Assembly (NCBI RefSeq): GCF_002017865.1
Contig: NZ_MTJN01000002.1
Location: 4,092,001-4,156,000 of the forward strand
Direction: 5' to 3'
Source: Rhodoferax fermentans
GTDB lineage: Bacteria > Pseudomonadota > Gammaproteobacteria > Burkholderiales > Burkholderiaceae_C
DNA: 64,000 bases
Shown piece by piece: positions 51,584 to 60,214 of the stretch. The notes beneath the pieces are model-generated. The model did no database searches. It had not been told where the DNA came from and saw only the letters and a list, made by a program, of their open reading frames with translations. Every line of letters starts with the position of its first letter. Position 1 is the first letter of the stretch. Both the position numbers and the translations under genes were made by a program.

Positions 51584-51627
51584 GTTTCATTTGTGTCATA
51601 GGCTTACACGCAGGCTATATTTCAGGG

Positions 51628-53913
51628 ATGCGCACCCCCGTCCAACCCGTTTCCGTTGTCAGCCACATCCCACCCAAACCCGCGCCCAAGGCGCTCAGTT
51701 CGGCGGGCATGAATGCAGCTGCAGCGAGCTTGGCAAGCCTCACCAACAAGCTGGACTATTTGAGTCCGGCCGATCTGGCCAGCGTGCGGCAAGCCTACCG
51801 GTTTGCCGACGAAGCCCATCTGGGCCAATTGCGCAACAGCGGAGAGCCCTACATCACCCACCCCATCGCTGTGGCGGCCCAATGTGCCGAATGGAAACTT
51901 GACGCCCAGGCCTTGATGGCGGCCCTGTTGCATGACGCCATGGAAGACTGTGGCATTGCCAAATCGGAACTGATTGAGCGCTTTGGTACCTCGGTGGCAG
52001 AGCTGGTCGATGGCTTGACCAAGCTGGAAAAACTGCACTTCAACACACGTGAGGAGAACCAGGCCGAGTCGTTTCGCAAAATGCTGCTGGCCATGGCACG
52101 TGATGTACGTGTCATCCTGATCAAGCTGGCAGACCGCACCCACAACATGCGCACGCTGTCGGACGCGCCACGCGAAAAATGGGGGCGCATCGCTTCGGAA
52201 ACGCTGGACATTTACGCCCCCATCGCCTACCGCTTGGGGCTGAACCAGACCTACCGCGAGTTGCAGGATCTGTCCTTCAAGTACCTCAACCCCTGGCGAC
52301 ACAGCGTTCTGACCAAAGCGGTAGCCAAAGCACGAAGCCGACGACGCGACCTGATTCAAAAGGTGCATGCGGACCTGGACAACACCTTTGCGCAACACGA
52401 CATGCCGGTCAGGATCGCCGGGCGCGAAAAAACCATCTTCTCCATCTACAAAAAGATGGAGGAAAAAAATCTCAGCTTTGCCCAGGTCACCGATATCTAC
52501 GGATTTCGCATCATCGTCCCGAACCTGGTTGACTGCTACACCGCTTTGGGTATGCTGCACCAGCTCTACAAGCCGGTTCCCGGCAAGTTCAAAGACCACA
52601 TTGCTATCAGCAAAATCAACGGTTACCAGTCGCTGCACACCACGCTGGTCGGCCCTTCGGGGATCAACGTCGAGTTTCAACTGCGCACCGAGGCGATGCA
52701 TCTGGTGGCTGAAACTGGTGTAGCGGCGCACTGGTTGTACAAGGAAGCGTCCAACGATGATGTCGGCCAGAACGACCGCATGGGTTCCAAATGGCTGCAG
52801 TCACTGCTGGACATCCAGGACGAAAACCGGGATGCCACAGAGTTCTGGGAACATGTCAAGGTAGACCTTTTTCCCGATGCGGTTTACGTGTTCACGCCCA
52901 AGAGCCAGATCATGGCCATGCCTCGCGGAGCCACCGTGATCGATTTTGCCTATGCCATCCACAGCAACGTGGGCGACCACACGCTGTCGGCCAAAATCAA
53001 CAACGAACCCGTGACCTTGCGGACCGAGGTCAAAAATGGTGATGTGATCGAGGTCATCACCTCACCTGACGCTACACCCAACCCGGCCTGGCTGGGATTT
53101 GTCAGGACAGCGCGCGCACGTTCCAAGATACGCCAACACCTCAAGACCTTGGCCCAGACAGAGTCGGAGAGCCTTGGCGAAAAAATGCTGATCCAGGCCT
53201 TGCGGGCGGAAGGCATCGAGAACTTACCCGACCACTCTGGCGCCAAGGCCGCTGTGTGGGACAAGTTGTTGCGTTTCAGTGGCAACAGGACCCCATCCGA
53301 ACTGATGACAGACATTGGCCTGGGCAAACGCATCGCCAGCATCGTCGCCAAACGTTTGGCCATGTTGCTTGCTGACAGCGGGGAAAAGCCCGATGCCCTG
53401 CTGCTGACCCGGGAACGTTTTGTGGCTGGCGAGAACATCTCCCAGGGCAGTGTGTCCATTGATGGCAGCGAAAGCACCTCGGTACGTTTTGCCCATTGTT
53501 GCCGCCCGATTCCTGGCGACAGCATTGTGGGTTACCTGGGCCGTGGTGAGGGGTTAACGATCCACACGGGCGACTGTCAGGTCGCCAAAAAACTGCACCA
53601 CAAAGACAGCGAACGTTTTATCAGTGTGGAATGGTCCGATGAACCCATGCGGACCTTCGAGACAGGTATTGTTGTCACCGTCACCAATGGCAAGGGTGTG
53701 TTGGCCCGTGTCGCCAGCGCGCTGGCATCTGGCGAAGCAGACATCACCCAGGTTGACATGACCAATGAATCTGCGCATGGGGTGATGGAGTTGCGGTTTG
53801 TCATTGCGGTGCGTGATTTGAGCCAGCTTGAAACCGTGTTCAAACACCTGCGCCGCACCGCTGCGGTTCTGAAAGTGCAGCGCTCCAAAAACACCTCCCC
53901 CATCGCCGCATAG
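51628..53913 (+). CDS. spoT: Bifunctional (p)ppGpp synthetase/hydrolase SpoT
   Basis: A 761-residue RSH protein. The HD hydrolase domain is intact (ALLHDAMEDC near residue 100; the metal-binding HDxxED), the synthetase domain has DIYGFRIIV and GYQSLHTTLVG, then a TGS domain (VFTPKSQIMAMPRGATVIDFAYAIH) and a C-terminal ACT domain. The intact HD site and the gmk-rpoZ context indicate SpoT rather than RelA. The ATG at 51628 was chosen because the longer frame runs back into the rpoZ terminator; an ATG at 51709 is also possible. Confidence 0.94.
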   Translation: MRTPVQPVSVVSHIPPKPAPKALSSAGMNAAAASLASLTNKLDYLSPADLASVRQAYRFADEAHLGQLRNSGEPYITHPIAVAAQCAEWKLDAQALMAALLHDAMEDCGIAKSELIERFGTSVAELVDGLTKLEKLHFNTREENQAESFRKMLLAMARDVRVILIKLADRTHNMRTLSDAPREKWGRIASETLDIYAPIAYRLGLNQTYRELQDLSFKYLNPWRHSVLTKAVAKARSRRRDLIQKVHADLDNTFAQHDMPVRIAGREKTIFSIYKKMEEKNLSFAQVTDIYGFRIIVPNLVDCYTALGMLHQLYKPVPGKFKDHIAISKINGYQSLHTTLVGPSGINVEFQLRTEAMHLVAETGVAAHWLYKEASNDDVGQNDRMGSKWLQSLLDIQDENRDATEFWEHVKVDLFPDAVYVFTPKSQIMAMPRGATVIDFAYAIHSNVGDHTLSAKINNEPVTLRTEVKNGDVIEVITSPDATPNPAWLGFVRTARARSKIRQHLKTLAQTESESLGEKMLIQALRAEGIENLPDHSGAKAAVWDKLLRFSGNRTPSELMTDIGLGKRIASIVAKRLAMLLADSGEKPDALLLTRERFVAGENISQGSVSIDGSESTSVRFAHCCRPIPGDSIVGYLGRGEGLTIHTGDCQVAKKLHHKDSERFISVEWSDEPMRTFETGIVVTVTNGKGVLARVASALASGEADITQVDMTNESAHGVMELRFVIAVRDLSQLETVFKHLRRTAAVLKVQRSKNTSPIAA

Positions 53914-54041
53914 CCAGATTCACTTGGCGCGCGAGTAAAAAATCGCCAGACCCCAATGCGCGGGTGATCTGCGACATCGCGTATTCGGGTGTCACATCAC
54001 CCGGCATGCAGCGCCAGGTCAAATATTTGAATTCAAAAACG

Positions 54042-54072
54042 AAAAAGCCCTAGAACATCTCTGTTCTAGGGC
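54042..54072 (-). terminator. Intrinsic terminator of tRNA-Arg
   Basis: GCCCTAGAAC and GTTCTAGGGC form a perfect 10-bp stem with a 6-nt loop, followed on the minus strand by CTTTTTCGTTTTTG. It ends the tRNA-Arg transcript. Confidence 0.88.
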
Positions 54073-54080
54073 TTGTCGTT

Positions 54081-54157
54081 TGGTGCGGCTGGCAGGAATT
54101 GAACCCACGACCCCTTGGTTCGTAGCCAAGTACTCTATCCAACTGAGCTACAGCCGC
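54081..54157 (-). tRNA. tRNA-Arg (anticodon ACG)
   Basis: On the minus strand a 77-nt cloverleaf begins GCGGCTGTAGCTCAG, has anticodon loop CTACGAA (ACG) with stem TTGG/CCAA, T-arm GTGGGTTCAATTCC and a matching acceptor CAGCCGC with encoded ACCA. A34 is normally edited to inosine, so it reads CGU, CGC and CGA. Confidence 0.95.
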
Positions 54158-54180
54158 TAAGCTATCAATTATAGCCTAAA

Positions 54181-54226
54181 AATTGGCATGCCGCCACAGA
54201 CTTGAACTTTGGGCCAAAGAATTCTG
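54181..54226 (-). pseudogene. Degraded copy of the 3' half of the CAU tRNA
   Basis: AATTGGCATGCCGCCACAG and onward aligns with the 3' end of the CAU tRNA gene (from 54462): AATTGG, then a perfect CACAGACTTGAACT, then TGGGCCAAAGAATTCTG against TGGACCAAAGGATTATG. The T-arm, variable loop and the 3' side of the anticodon arm are recognisable; the 5' half is absent. The spacing of the two copies is 281 bp. Confidence 0.65.
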
Positions 54227-54420
54227 CGTTTGACTGATTATTCTTGGTACCTCAAATGCTTTCGCTCTATGCACTTCTACAAACAAATCGAGATCGCTTT
54301 TAGCCAGGAATAAAGCAACGTGGTTAAGCCAGATGACCCTGTGTGTCATCTCCTGCGCAATGGCTGGCAACCAAACTATCAAAAATTTGACACAGGGCCT
54401 CATTTGTAGGCACCAACGAC

Positions 54421-54444
54421 AAAGGCCTGCTGACGCAGGCCTTT
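54421..54444 (-). terminator. Hairpin downstream of the CAU tRNA
   Basis: AAAGGCCTGC, TGAC, GCAGGCCTTT is a perfect 10-bp stem, 21 bp after the tRNA 3' end on the minus strand. The T-run is only three bases, but the A/T flanks fit an intrinsic terminator. Confidence 0.7.
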
Positions 54445-54464
54445 GATTGTGTTCATAATTTAAT

Positions 54465-54541
54465 TGGTAGGGCGTCACAGACTTGAACTGTGGACCAAAG
54501 GATTATGAGTCCTCTGCTCTAACCAACTGAGCTAACGCCCC
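54465..54541 (-). tRNA. tRNA with CAU anticodon (elongator Met or Ile2)
   Basis: A 77-nt cloverleaf on the minus strand: GGGGCGTTAGCTCAG, anticodon loop CTCATAA in a GAGGA/TCCTT stem, T-arm CACAGTTCAAGTCTGTG, acceptor ACGCCCT, then ACCA. The first acceptor pair is G1-U72, a wobble. It is not an initiator (no C1-A72 mismatch, no GGG/CCC in the anticodon stem). Elongator Met and lysidine-modified Ile2 cannot be told apart by eye; the T-loop TTCAAGT resembles Ile2. Confidence 0.9.
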
Positions 54542-54564
54542 AACCGAACCGGCAATTGTAGGGG

Positions 54565-55569
54565 CTACTTGTGGTGGCTCAGCGCGTTGCTGACCAGTTT
54601 GGAGGTGATGTCCACAATCTGGATCATGCGGTCATAGGGCATGCGTGTGGGCCCAACCACACCGAGGGTACCGACCACCTGGCCATCGACCTCGTAAGGG
54701 GCACTGACAATGGACAGGTCCTCAAACGGAATCACCTGGCTTTCGCCACCGATAAAAATGCGCACACCTTCGGCGCGTCCGGTCACATCCAGCAAACGCA
54801 TCAACTGGGCTTTTTGCTCAAACAGGTCGAACGCACGGCGCAAATGGCCCATGTCATTGGCAAAGTCACTCACCGACAACAGATTGCGCTCACCGGCAAT
54901 GATCACCTCGTCGGCGGTTTCAGACAGCACCTCGGAGTTGGCAGCCACGGCAGCGTGCATCAGGCTGGCAATCTCTGCACGCAAGGACTCCACCTCGTTT
55001 TTCAGCCGCTCGCGCACCTGCTCGATGTCCAGACCGATGTAATTGGCATTCAGGAAGTTGGCCGCCTCGACCAGCTGCTGCTGCTCGTAGTCGACCTCGG
55101 TGAAGATCACGCGGTTTTGCACATCCCCTTCCGGCGAGACGATGATCACCAGCAAGCGCCGCTCGGACAACCGCAAGAACTCAATGTGCCGAAAAACCGT
55201 GGTGCGCCGCGGCGCCACCACCACACCCACAAACTGGGACAGACTGGAGAGCAGATTGGCCGCGTTGGAAATCACCTTCTGCGGCTGGTCGTGGGCCAGA
55301 CTGTGTTCACCAAACGGGTTGCGCTGGACCGTCAACATGGTGTCCACAAACAAGCGGTAGCCGCGTGCGGTGGGAATGCGCCCGGCCGAGGTGTGTGGGC
55401 TGACGATCAGACCCAGATCCTCCAGGTCTGACATCACGTTGCGGATGGTGGCGGGTGAAAGCTCCAGCCCGGATGCCTTGGACAAAGTGCGCGACCCCAC
55501 CGGCTGGCCATCAGCGATGTAACGCTCAACCAGCGCTTTGAGTAATAACTTGGCACGGTCATCCAGCAT
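54565..55569 (-). CDS. hrcA: Heat-inducible transcription repressor HrcA
   Basis: A 334-residue repressor of groE/dnaK-type heat shock genes. The N-terminal winged helix contains [20 protein letters not shown] and [38 protein letters not shown] is the family signature; the C-terminus resembles the HrcA GAF-like domain. The start ATG at 55569 (MLDDRAK) is good. No CIRCE element (TTAGCACTC-N9-GAGTGCTAA) was seen in the window. It is divergent from nadK, a conserved arrangement in betaproteobacteria. Confidence 0.95.
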   Translation of the reverse strand: MLDDRAKLLLKALVERYIADGQPVGSRTLSKASGLELSPATIRNVMSDLEDLGLIVSPHTSAGRIPTARGYRLFVDTMLTVQRNPFGEHSLAHDQPQKVISNAANLLSSLSQFVGVVVAPRRTTVFRHIEFLRLSERRLLVIIVSPEGDVQNRVIFTEVDYEQQQLVEAANFLNANYIGLDIEQVRERLKNEVESLRAEIASLMHAAVAANSEVLSETADEVIIAGERNLLSVSDFANDMGHLRRAFDLFEQKAQLMRLLDVTGRAEGVRIFIGGESQVIPFEDLSIVSAPYEVDGQVVGTLGVVGPTRMPYDRMIQIVDITSKLVSNALSHHK

Positions 55570-55726
55570 GCTGTCATTTTACGGACATCTTGTCAGAGCC
55601 AAAGACCAGGAAAGAACACCCTTGGTACCGCTTCAAACAGGGATGCTGTATGCCAGTGTTGTCCGTGAAGCTGGTTTTTTCAAAGGCGTCACCGGCCTGC
55701 CATGGCTTTGGTGTTGTAATTTGCAG

Positions 55727-56629
55727 ATGGATTCCAAATTCAAGCTTGTTGCACTGATCGGCAAATACCAGACCAGCGCCGGTGTTGCCGCCGTTGCCAG
55801 CGCGCGCGCGGCACTGGACGCGGTGGCGCATTTTCTGCACGACCAGGGCTGTGATGTGGTGCTGGAGCGTGACACGGCGCTCAACATGGGGATGGTGACC
55901 CACCCGACGCTGACCGTGCCACAGATCGGCGAACAATGTGACCTGGGCCTGGTGGTGGGGGGTGACGGTACCATGCTGGGCATTGGCAGACAACTGGCCG
56001 CATATGGTGTGCCGCTGATTGGCATCAACCAGGGCCGTCTGGGCTTCATCACCGACATTCCCTATGGCAACTTTGCCGCCTGCCTGAGCCTCATGCTGCG
56101 TGGTGAATATGTGGAAGACCACCGCAGCCTGATGACTGGCCGGGTGATGCGCGATGGGCACTGCGTCTACAACGCCACCGCGCTCAACGATGTGGTGGTG
56201 AACCGTGGTGCCACCTCGGGCATGGTGGAGTTGCGGGTGGAGGTGGATGGCCACTTTGTCGCGAACCAGCGTGCTGATGGACTGATCATCGCGACACCCA
56301 CCGGATCAACTGCTTATGCATTGTCATCGGGCGGGCCTTTGTTACACCCCTCCATTCCCGGCTGGGTGATGGTACCGATTGCCCCACATACATTGTCAAA
56401 TCGGCCGATAGTCCTTGCCAACACATCGCATATAGCTATTGAAGTAGTAGCTGGCCGGGATGCCAGCGCGAGTTTTGACCAGCAATCCCTGGCGTCCCTG
56501 ATGCATGGTGACCGGATTGAAGTCACCCGGTCCAACCACCATGTGCGGTTTTTGCATCCCAAGGGCTGGTCCTACTTTGATACCCTGCGGGAAAAACTGC
56601 ATTGGAACGAAGGAGTAACCTCAACGTGA
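55727..56629 (+). CDS. nadK: NAD kinase
   Basis: A 300-residue ATP-NAD kinase. The motif [11 protein letters not shown] near residue 75 and [12 protein letters not shown] and the C-terminal [16 protein letters not shown] are characteristic. The frame is open upstream to 55538, but the ATG at 55727 ([14 protein letters not shown]) fits the family N-terminus. The stop overlaps the recN start by 4 bp (GTGA). The hrcA-nadK-recN order is common in betaproteobacteria. Confidence 0.94.
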   Translation: MDSKFKLVALIGKYQTSAGVAAVASARAALDAVAHFLHDQGCDVVLERDTALNMGMVTHPTLTVPQIGEQCDLGLVVGGDGTMLGIGRQLAAYGVPLIGINQGRLGFITDIPYGNFAACLSLMLRGEYVEDHRSLMTGRVMRDGHCVYNATALNDVVVNRGATSGMVELRVEVDGHFVANQRADGLIIATPTGSTAYALSSGGPLLHPSIPGWVMVPIAPHTLSNRPIVLANTSHIAIEVVAGRDASASFDQQSLASLMHGDRIEVTRSNHHVRFLHPKGWSYFDTLREKLHWNEGVTST

Positions 56630-58278
56630 GTCTCAAACGCATCGTCCTGCGCGACTTTGTCATCGTCAGCGAACTTGACCTGGAACTGGCCAACGGCTTC
56701 ACCGTGTTGACCGGTGAGACCGGCGCTGGCAAATCCATCCTGGTGGACGCCTTGCAGCTGGTGACCGGCGGGCGTGCCGATGTCAGTGTGATCCGTGAAG
56801 GTGCGACACGCACCGACGTCAGCGCCGAGTTCGAGGCCACAACCAGCGTGGCCAGCTGGCTGGACGAGGCCGGGTTCGAGCACGACAGCAGCCTGCTGCT
56901 GCGTCGCACCGTTGACGCCCAGGGCAAAAGCCGCGCCTGGATCAACGGCAGCCCCGCCACCGCCACCCAGTTGCGCGCCTTGGGGGAACTGCTACTCGAC
57001 ATCCATGGGCAACACGCCTGGCAAAGCCTGACACGCCCGGAGTCCGTGCGTGGCCTGCTCGACGCCTACGCGAAGGTGTCGACCGATGGCGTGGCAGCAC
57101 AGTGGCAGCTGTGGCGCACCGCCCAGGACCAGCTGGCACAGGCCCGCACCTCGCAGGACTCTTTGCTCAACGAACGTGAGCGCCTGAACTGGCAGATTGG
57201 TGAGCTGGAAAAACTCGCACCGGCAGTGGACGAATGGCCCGCCTTGAACGCCGAGCACAGCCGCCTCTCCAACGCCCAGGCCCTGTTGGACGCTGCGCAA
57301 TCGGCCTTGCAGGCACTCGATGAGGCCGACAGCAATGCCTGTAGCCTGAGCGGCAGTGCCTGCGAAGCACTTCAAAAACAAGAGCATATTGAGCCCGTAT
57401 TTAAAGGGCTGAGCGAGGTTTTGACATCCAGCCTGGCTCAGTTGGAGGATGTGGTGCACTCACTGCGTGTCTACCTTCGCAAAACCGAGCTGGACCCGGA
57501 TCGGCTCAGCGCGCTGGATGAACGCTTGGGCCTGTGGATGGCACTGGCGCGCCGTTACAAACGCAGCCCCGAGGAGCTGGTGGACCTGTTGTCTGGCTGG
57601 AAAGCTCAGCTGCGTGCGCTGGACGCTGCGGCCGACCTGCAGGCGCTGGAGAGTGCGGTGGCCTCTGCCTGGCAAAGTTATCAGGTAGAGGCTGGTAAGC
57701 TGACCCGAGCCCGGCAAAAGTCAGCCCCCAAGCTGGCCCAGACCATCACCCTGGCGATGCAGGGGCTGGGCATGCAAGGCGGCCAGTTCGAGGTGGCCAT
57801 CCAGCCTGCAGGCCAGCCTTTGATGACGGGGTTGGAGGACATCCAGTTTCTGGTGGCAGGCCATGCGGGCAGCACCCCGCGCCCGGTCAACAAAGTGGCT
57901 TCAGGAGGTGAGTTGTCACGCCTGGCGCTGGCGATTGCGGTCACCACCAGCCAGCTGGGTACCGCCCAAACCCTGATTTTTGACGAGGTCGACGCCGGTG
58001 TCGGTGGTGCAGTGGCCGAAACCGTGGGGCGGCTGATGCGCCAGCTCGGCGTTGACCGGCAGGTGCTGGCCGTGACCCATCTGCCGCAGGTGGCCGCCTG
58101 TGCCGACCAGCACCTGGTGGTCAGCAAACAACTGGCGGGCAGCGCCACCGTGAGTTCGGTCACCCCGGTCAAAGGTGAAGATCGCGTCACCGAACTGGCC
58201 CGCATGCTGGGTGGTGAACGCATTCTGGCCAGCACCCTGACCCATGCACGTGACATGCTGCAAGTGCAGGGAGCCTGA
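56626..58278 (+). CDS. recN: DNA repair protein RecN
   Basis: A 550-residue SMC-like ATPase for double-strand-break repair. Walker [15 protein letters not shown] is near residue 30, the signature [12 protein letters not shown] and Walker [13 protein letters not shown] are near the C-terminus, and the middle is coiled coil. The start is a GTG at 56626 overlapping the nadK stop, with AGGAG 11 bases upstream. Within the coil, bases 57379-57418 resemble a copy of the local palindromic repeat, read in frame as part of the protein. Confidence 0.94.
   Translation: MSLKRIVLRDFVIVSELDLELANGFTVLTGETGAGKSILVDALQLVTGGRADVSVIREGATRTDVSAEFEATTSVASWLDEAGFEHDSSLLLRRTVDAQGKSRAWINGSPATATQLRALGELLLDIHGQHAWQSLTRPESVRGLLDAYAKVSTDGVAAQWQLWRTAQDQLAQARTSQDSLLNERERLNWQIGELEKLAPAVDEWPALNAEHSRLSNAQALLDAAQSALQALDEADSNACSLSGSACEALQKQEHIEPVFKGLSEVLTSSLAQLEDVVHSLRVYLRKTELDPDRLSALDERLGLWMALARRYKRSPEELVDLLSGWKAQLRALDAAADLQALESAVASAWQSYQVEAGKLTRARQKSAPKLAQTITLAMQGLGMQGGQFEVAIQPAGQPLMTGLEDIQFLVAGHAGSTPRPVNKVASGGELSRLALAIAVTTSQLGTAQTLIFDEVDAGVGGAVAETVGRLMRQLGVDRQVLAVTHLPQVAACADQHLVVSKQLAGSATVSSVTPVKGEDRVTELARMLGGERILASTLTHARDMLQVQGA
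57379..57418. repeat. AGCCCTT-family repeat inside recN
   Basis: AAGAGCATATTGAGCCCG, then TATTTAAAGGGCTGAGCG, resembles the intergenic palindromic repeats (arms AGCCC/GGGCT). It encodes about 13 residues ([15 protein letters not shown]) of the coiled-coil region without breaking the frame. Confidence 0.5.
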
Positions 58279-58281
58279 CAC

Positions 58282-59190
58282 ATGAATACCAGCCCCAATG
58301 TGCAGATTGTGCTGATCACCGGCATGTCCGGCTCGGGCAAATCGGTGGCCTTGCACGCGCTGGAAGACCTGGGTTTTTATTGTGTGGACAACCTGCCGCC
58401 CGAGCTGCTGATGCAGCTGGTGGATCTGGAGCATGCCCACCATGCCAAACATCTGGCGATTGCCATCGACGTGCGCAGCGCCAGCTCGCTGCCACTGGTG
58501 CCAGAGCAGTTGAAACAGCTCAAGGCGCGCGGGCTGCAGGTCGATTCCATCTTTCTGGATGCCACCACCGACACGCTTATTCGCCGCTTTTCAGAAACAC
58601 GCAGGCGCCACCCTTTGTCCCGGGGCGGGCCAGAAAACGCCCTGCTGGACCAACGCCATGCGCTGGCCGACGCCATTGAGCTGGAGCGCAACCTGCTCAG
58701 CGACCTGCGCATGCAGGCCCATGTGATCGACTCCAGTGTGATCCGTCCGACCCAGCTGCAGAGTTATGTCAAAGCCTTCATCGCCGCGCCCGGTGAACAG
58801 TTAACGCTGGTGTTTGAATCTTTTTCGTTCAAACGCGGCATCCCGAGCGACGCCGATTTTGTGTTTGATGTGCGCATGTTGCCCAACCCACATTACGAGC
58901 CCGAACTGCGTGCTCTGACCGGGCAAGATGCGCCGGTGGCCGACTACCTGAGGCGGCAACCCGAGGTGCAGCGCATGCTGGACCAGATTCACACCTTCCT
59001 GAACAACTGGATGAACGATCTGGCGCAAAACCACCGCAGTTATGTGACCGTGGCCATCGGCTGCACCGGCGGGCAGCATCGCTCGGTGTACCTGGTGGAA
59101 CAACTCACCGCCTTGTTTGCACCGCACTGGGTCACGCTCAAGCGGCACCGTGAAATGGATGCCCGTTTTAGCACGTCAGCAACTTCCTGA
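58282..59190 (+). CDS. rapZ: RNase adapter protein RapZ
   Basis: A 302-residue P-loop protein. Walker [17 protein letters not shown] is at residues ~14-29, followed by DNLPPEL and the basic RRRHPLS segment; the C-terminal domain has [14 protein letters not shown], the RNA-binding block. In E. coli RapZ guides GlmZ RNA to RNase E and so controls glucosamine-6-phosphate synthesis; in betaproteobacteria the role is less clear. It starts 3 bp after recN. Its 3' end overlaps the convergent mutY by 23 bp. Confidence 0.93.
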   Translation: MNTSPNVQIVLITGMSGSGKSVALHALEDLGFYCVDNLPPELLMQLVDLEHAHHAKHLAIAIDVRSASSLPLVPEQLKQLKARGLQVDSIFLDATTDTLIRRFSETRRRHPLSRGGPENALLDQRHALADAIELERNLLSDLRMQAHVIDSSVIRPTQLQSYVKAFIAAPGEQLTLVFESFSFKRGIPSDADFVFDVRMLPNPHYEPELRALTGQDAPVADYLRRQPEVQRMLDQIHTFLNNWMNDLAQNHRSYVTVAIGCTGGQHRSVYLVEQLTALFAPHWVTLKRHREMDARFSTSATS

Positions 59191-60214
59191 TCGGTGCCGG
59201 CAGCCCCAGGCTTGGCCAGCGTTCAGCCTCCACCCAGGCGCCGGCCACATCCGGTGGTGAGCCCGTTGGCAACACCACAGATACCGGATGCAAATACAAG
59301 TCCTTGTGCGTCAACACATGCTTAATCACCGGCTGGTCTTGCAGCTGACTGTGTCGCGCCGGTGGCACACTAGCCAGCAAGGCTTCCCGGTTTTCAAACA
59401 GAGGCAGGCAATACAGACCCGCCCAGACGCCCGGTGTGGGCCGTTGGCTCAGCCAGACTGCAGCGTCGTCCGACACTGCCCACAGTAACCAGATCGTTTG
59501 CGCCGTTCTCTTGAGTTTGCGGGTCTTGACCGGAAAACTCTCCTGGCGCGCCAAGGCCTCAGCCCGGCAGTCGCCATGGAACGGACAAGCCACACAAGCG
59601 GGTTTTCTGGCGGTACAGACCGTGGCCCCCAGGTCCATGATGGCCTGGGTGTAACGTGGCATGGTGTGGGCCAGATCATGCTCTGGCAGCAGGCGATTGG
59701 CCTCCTGCCACAACTGCCGCTCGTTGGCAGAGAGCGCCAGATCAGCCTCAAACCCCAGGAAACGTGTCAGCACCCGTTTGACGTTGCCATCCAGAATCGC
59801 TACGCGTTCGCCAAAACAGATCGACGCCACCGCCGCCGCCGTGGACGGGCCGATGCCCGGCAGGGTCTGCAACAGCGCCGCAGTGCGGGGAAAGGCACCA
59901 CCGTGCACCGCCATCACCTGCTGCGCACACAGGTGCATGTTGCGGGCGCGACTGTAGTAACCCAGACCACTCCACAGGCCCAGCACATCATCCAGCGGTG
60001 CCTTGGCCAGCGCCGCCACGTTTGGAAAGCGCGCCACAAACCGGGTGAAGTAGTCGCGCACGGTGACCACCTGGGTTTGCTGCAGCATGATCTCGGAGAG
60101 CCACACATGGTAGGGCTCGCGCGTGGCCTGCCAAGGCAGGTCGTGCCGACCGTGGGCACGCTGCCAGTCCACCAATCTCTGCGCAAAGTTCTGCGCGATC
60201 AACTCAAGAGGCAT
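59168..60214 (-). CDS. mutY: A/G-specific adenine DNA glycosylase MutY
   Basis: A 348-residue glycosylase that removes A opposite 8-oxoG. The catalytic Glu is in [10 protein letters not shown], the helix-hairpin-helix is [12 protein letters not shown], the Asp is in [11 protein letters not shown], and the [4Fe-4S] ligands are in [17 protein letters not shown] (C-x6-C-x2-C-x5-C). The C-terminal NUDIX-like domain reads [13 protein letters not shown]. The ATG at 60214 (MPLELIAQ) overlaps the end of the dynamin-like gene upstream by 11 bp. mutM, the partner in the GO system, lies just beyond that gene. Confidence 0.94.
   Translation of the reverse strand: MPLELIAQNFAQRLVDWQRAHGRHDLPWQATREPYHVWLSEIMLQQTQVVTVRDYFTRFVARFPNVAALAKAPLDDVLGLWSGLGYYSRARNMHLCAQQVMAVHGGAFPRTAALLQTLPGIGPSTAAAVASICFGERVAILDGNVKRVLTRFLGFEADLALSANERQLWQEANRLLPEHDLAHTMPRYTQAIMDLGATVCTARKPACVACPFHGDCRAEALARQESFPVKTRKLKRTAQTIWLLWAVSDDAAVWLSQRPTPGVWAGLYCLPLFENREALLASVPPARHSQLQDQPVIKHVLTHKDLYLHPVSVVLPTGSPPDVAGAWVEAERWPSLGLPAPIRKLLTC

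Larger units (their letters stand above)
54158..54464. other. Spacer between two tRNA genes with a tRNA 3'-half copy
   Basis: About 307 bp, AT-richer than its surroundings, with no convincing gene. A 100-codon frame on the minus strand spans it but starts inside the tRNA gene and has no recognisable domain. The left edge holds a degraded copy of the 3' half of the CAU tRNA (54181-54226), and the right edge holds a hairpin terminator (54421-54444). The spacer may be the remains of an element inserted at the tRNA 3' end. Confidence 0.55.

Noticed and set aside
53840..54022. 60-codon minus-strand frame after spoT
   Set aside because: The peptide looks partly protein-like (TWRCMPGDVTPEYAMSQI), perhaps a gene remnant, but it overlaps the spoT end and cannot be assigned.
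54176..54478. 100-codon minus-strand frame between the tRNA genes
   Set aside because: It starts within a tRNA gene, includes the degraded tRNA copy and has no recognisable domain; kept only as spacer.
55570..55726. CIRCE element for HrcA
   Set aside because: Looked for TTAGCACTC-N9-GAGTGCTAA between hrcA and nadK; none found.
56425..56460. AGCCCTT-type repeat inside nadK
   Set aside because: ATAGCTATTGAAGTAGTAGCTGG shares only the TAGCT end; arms are missing, so it is not counted as a copy.
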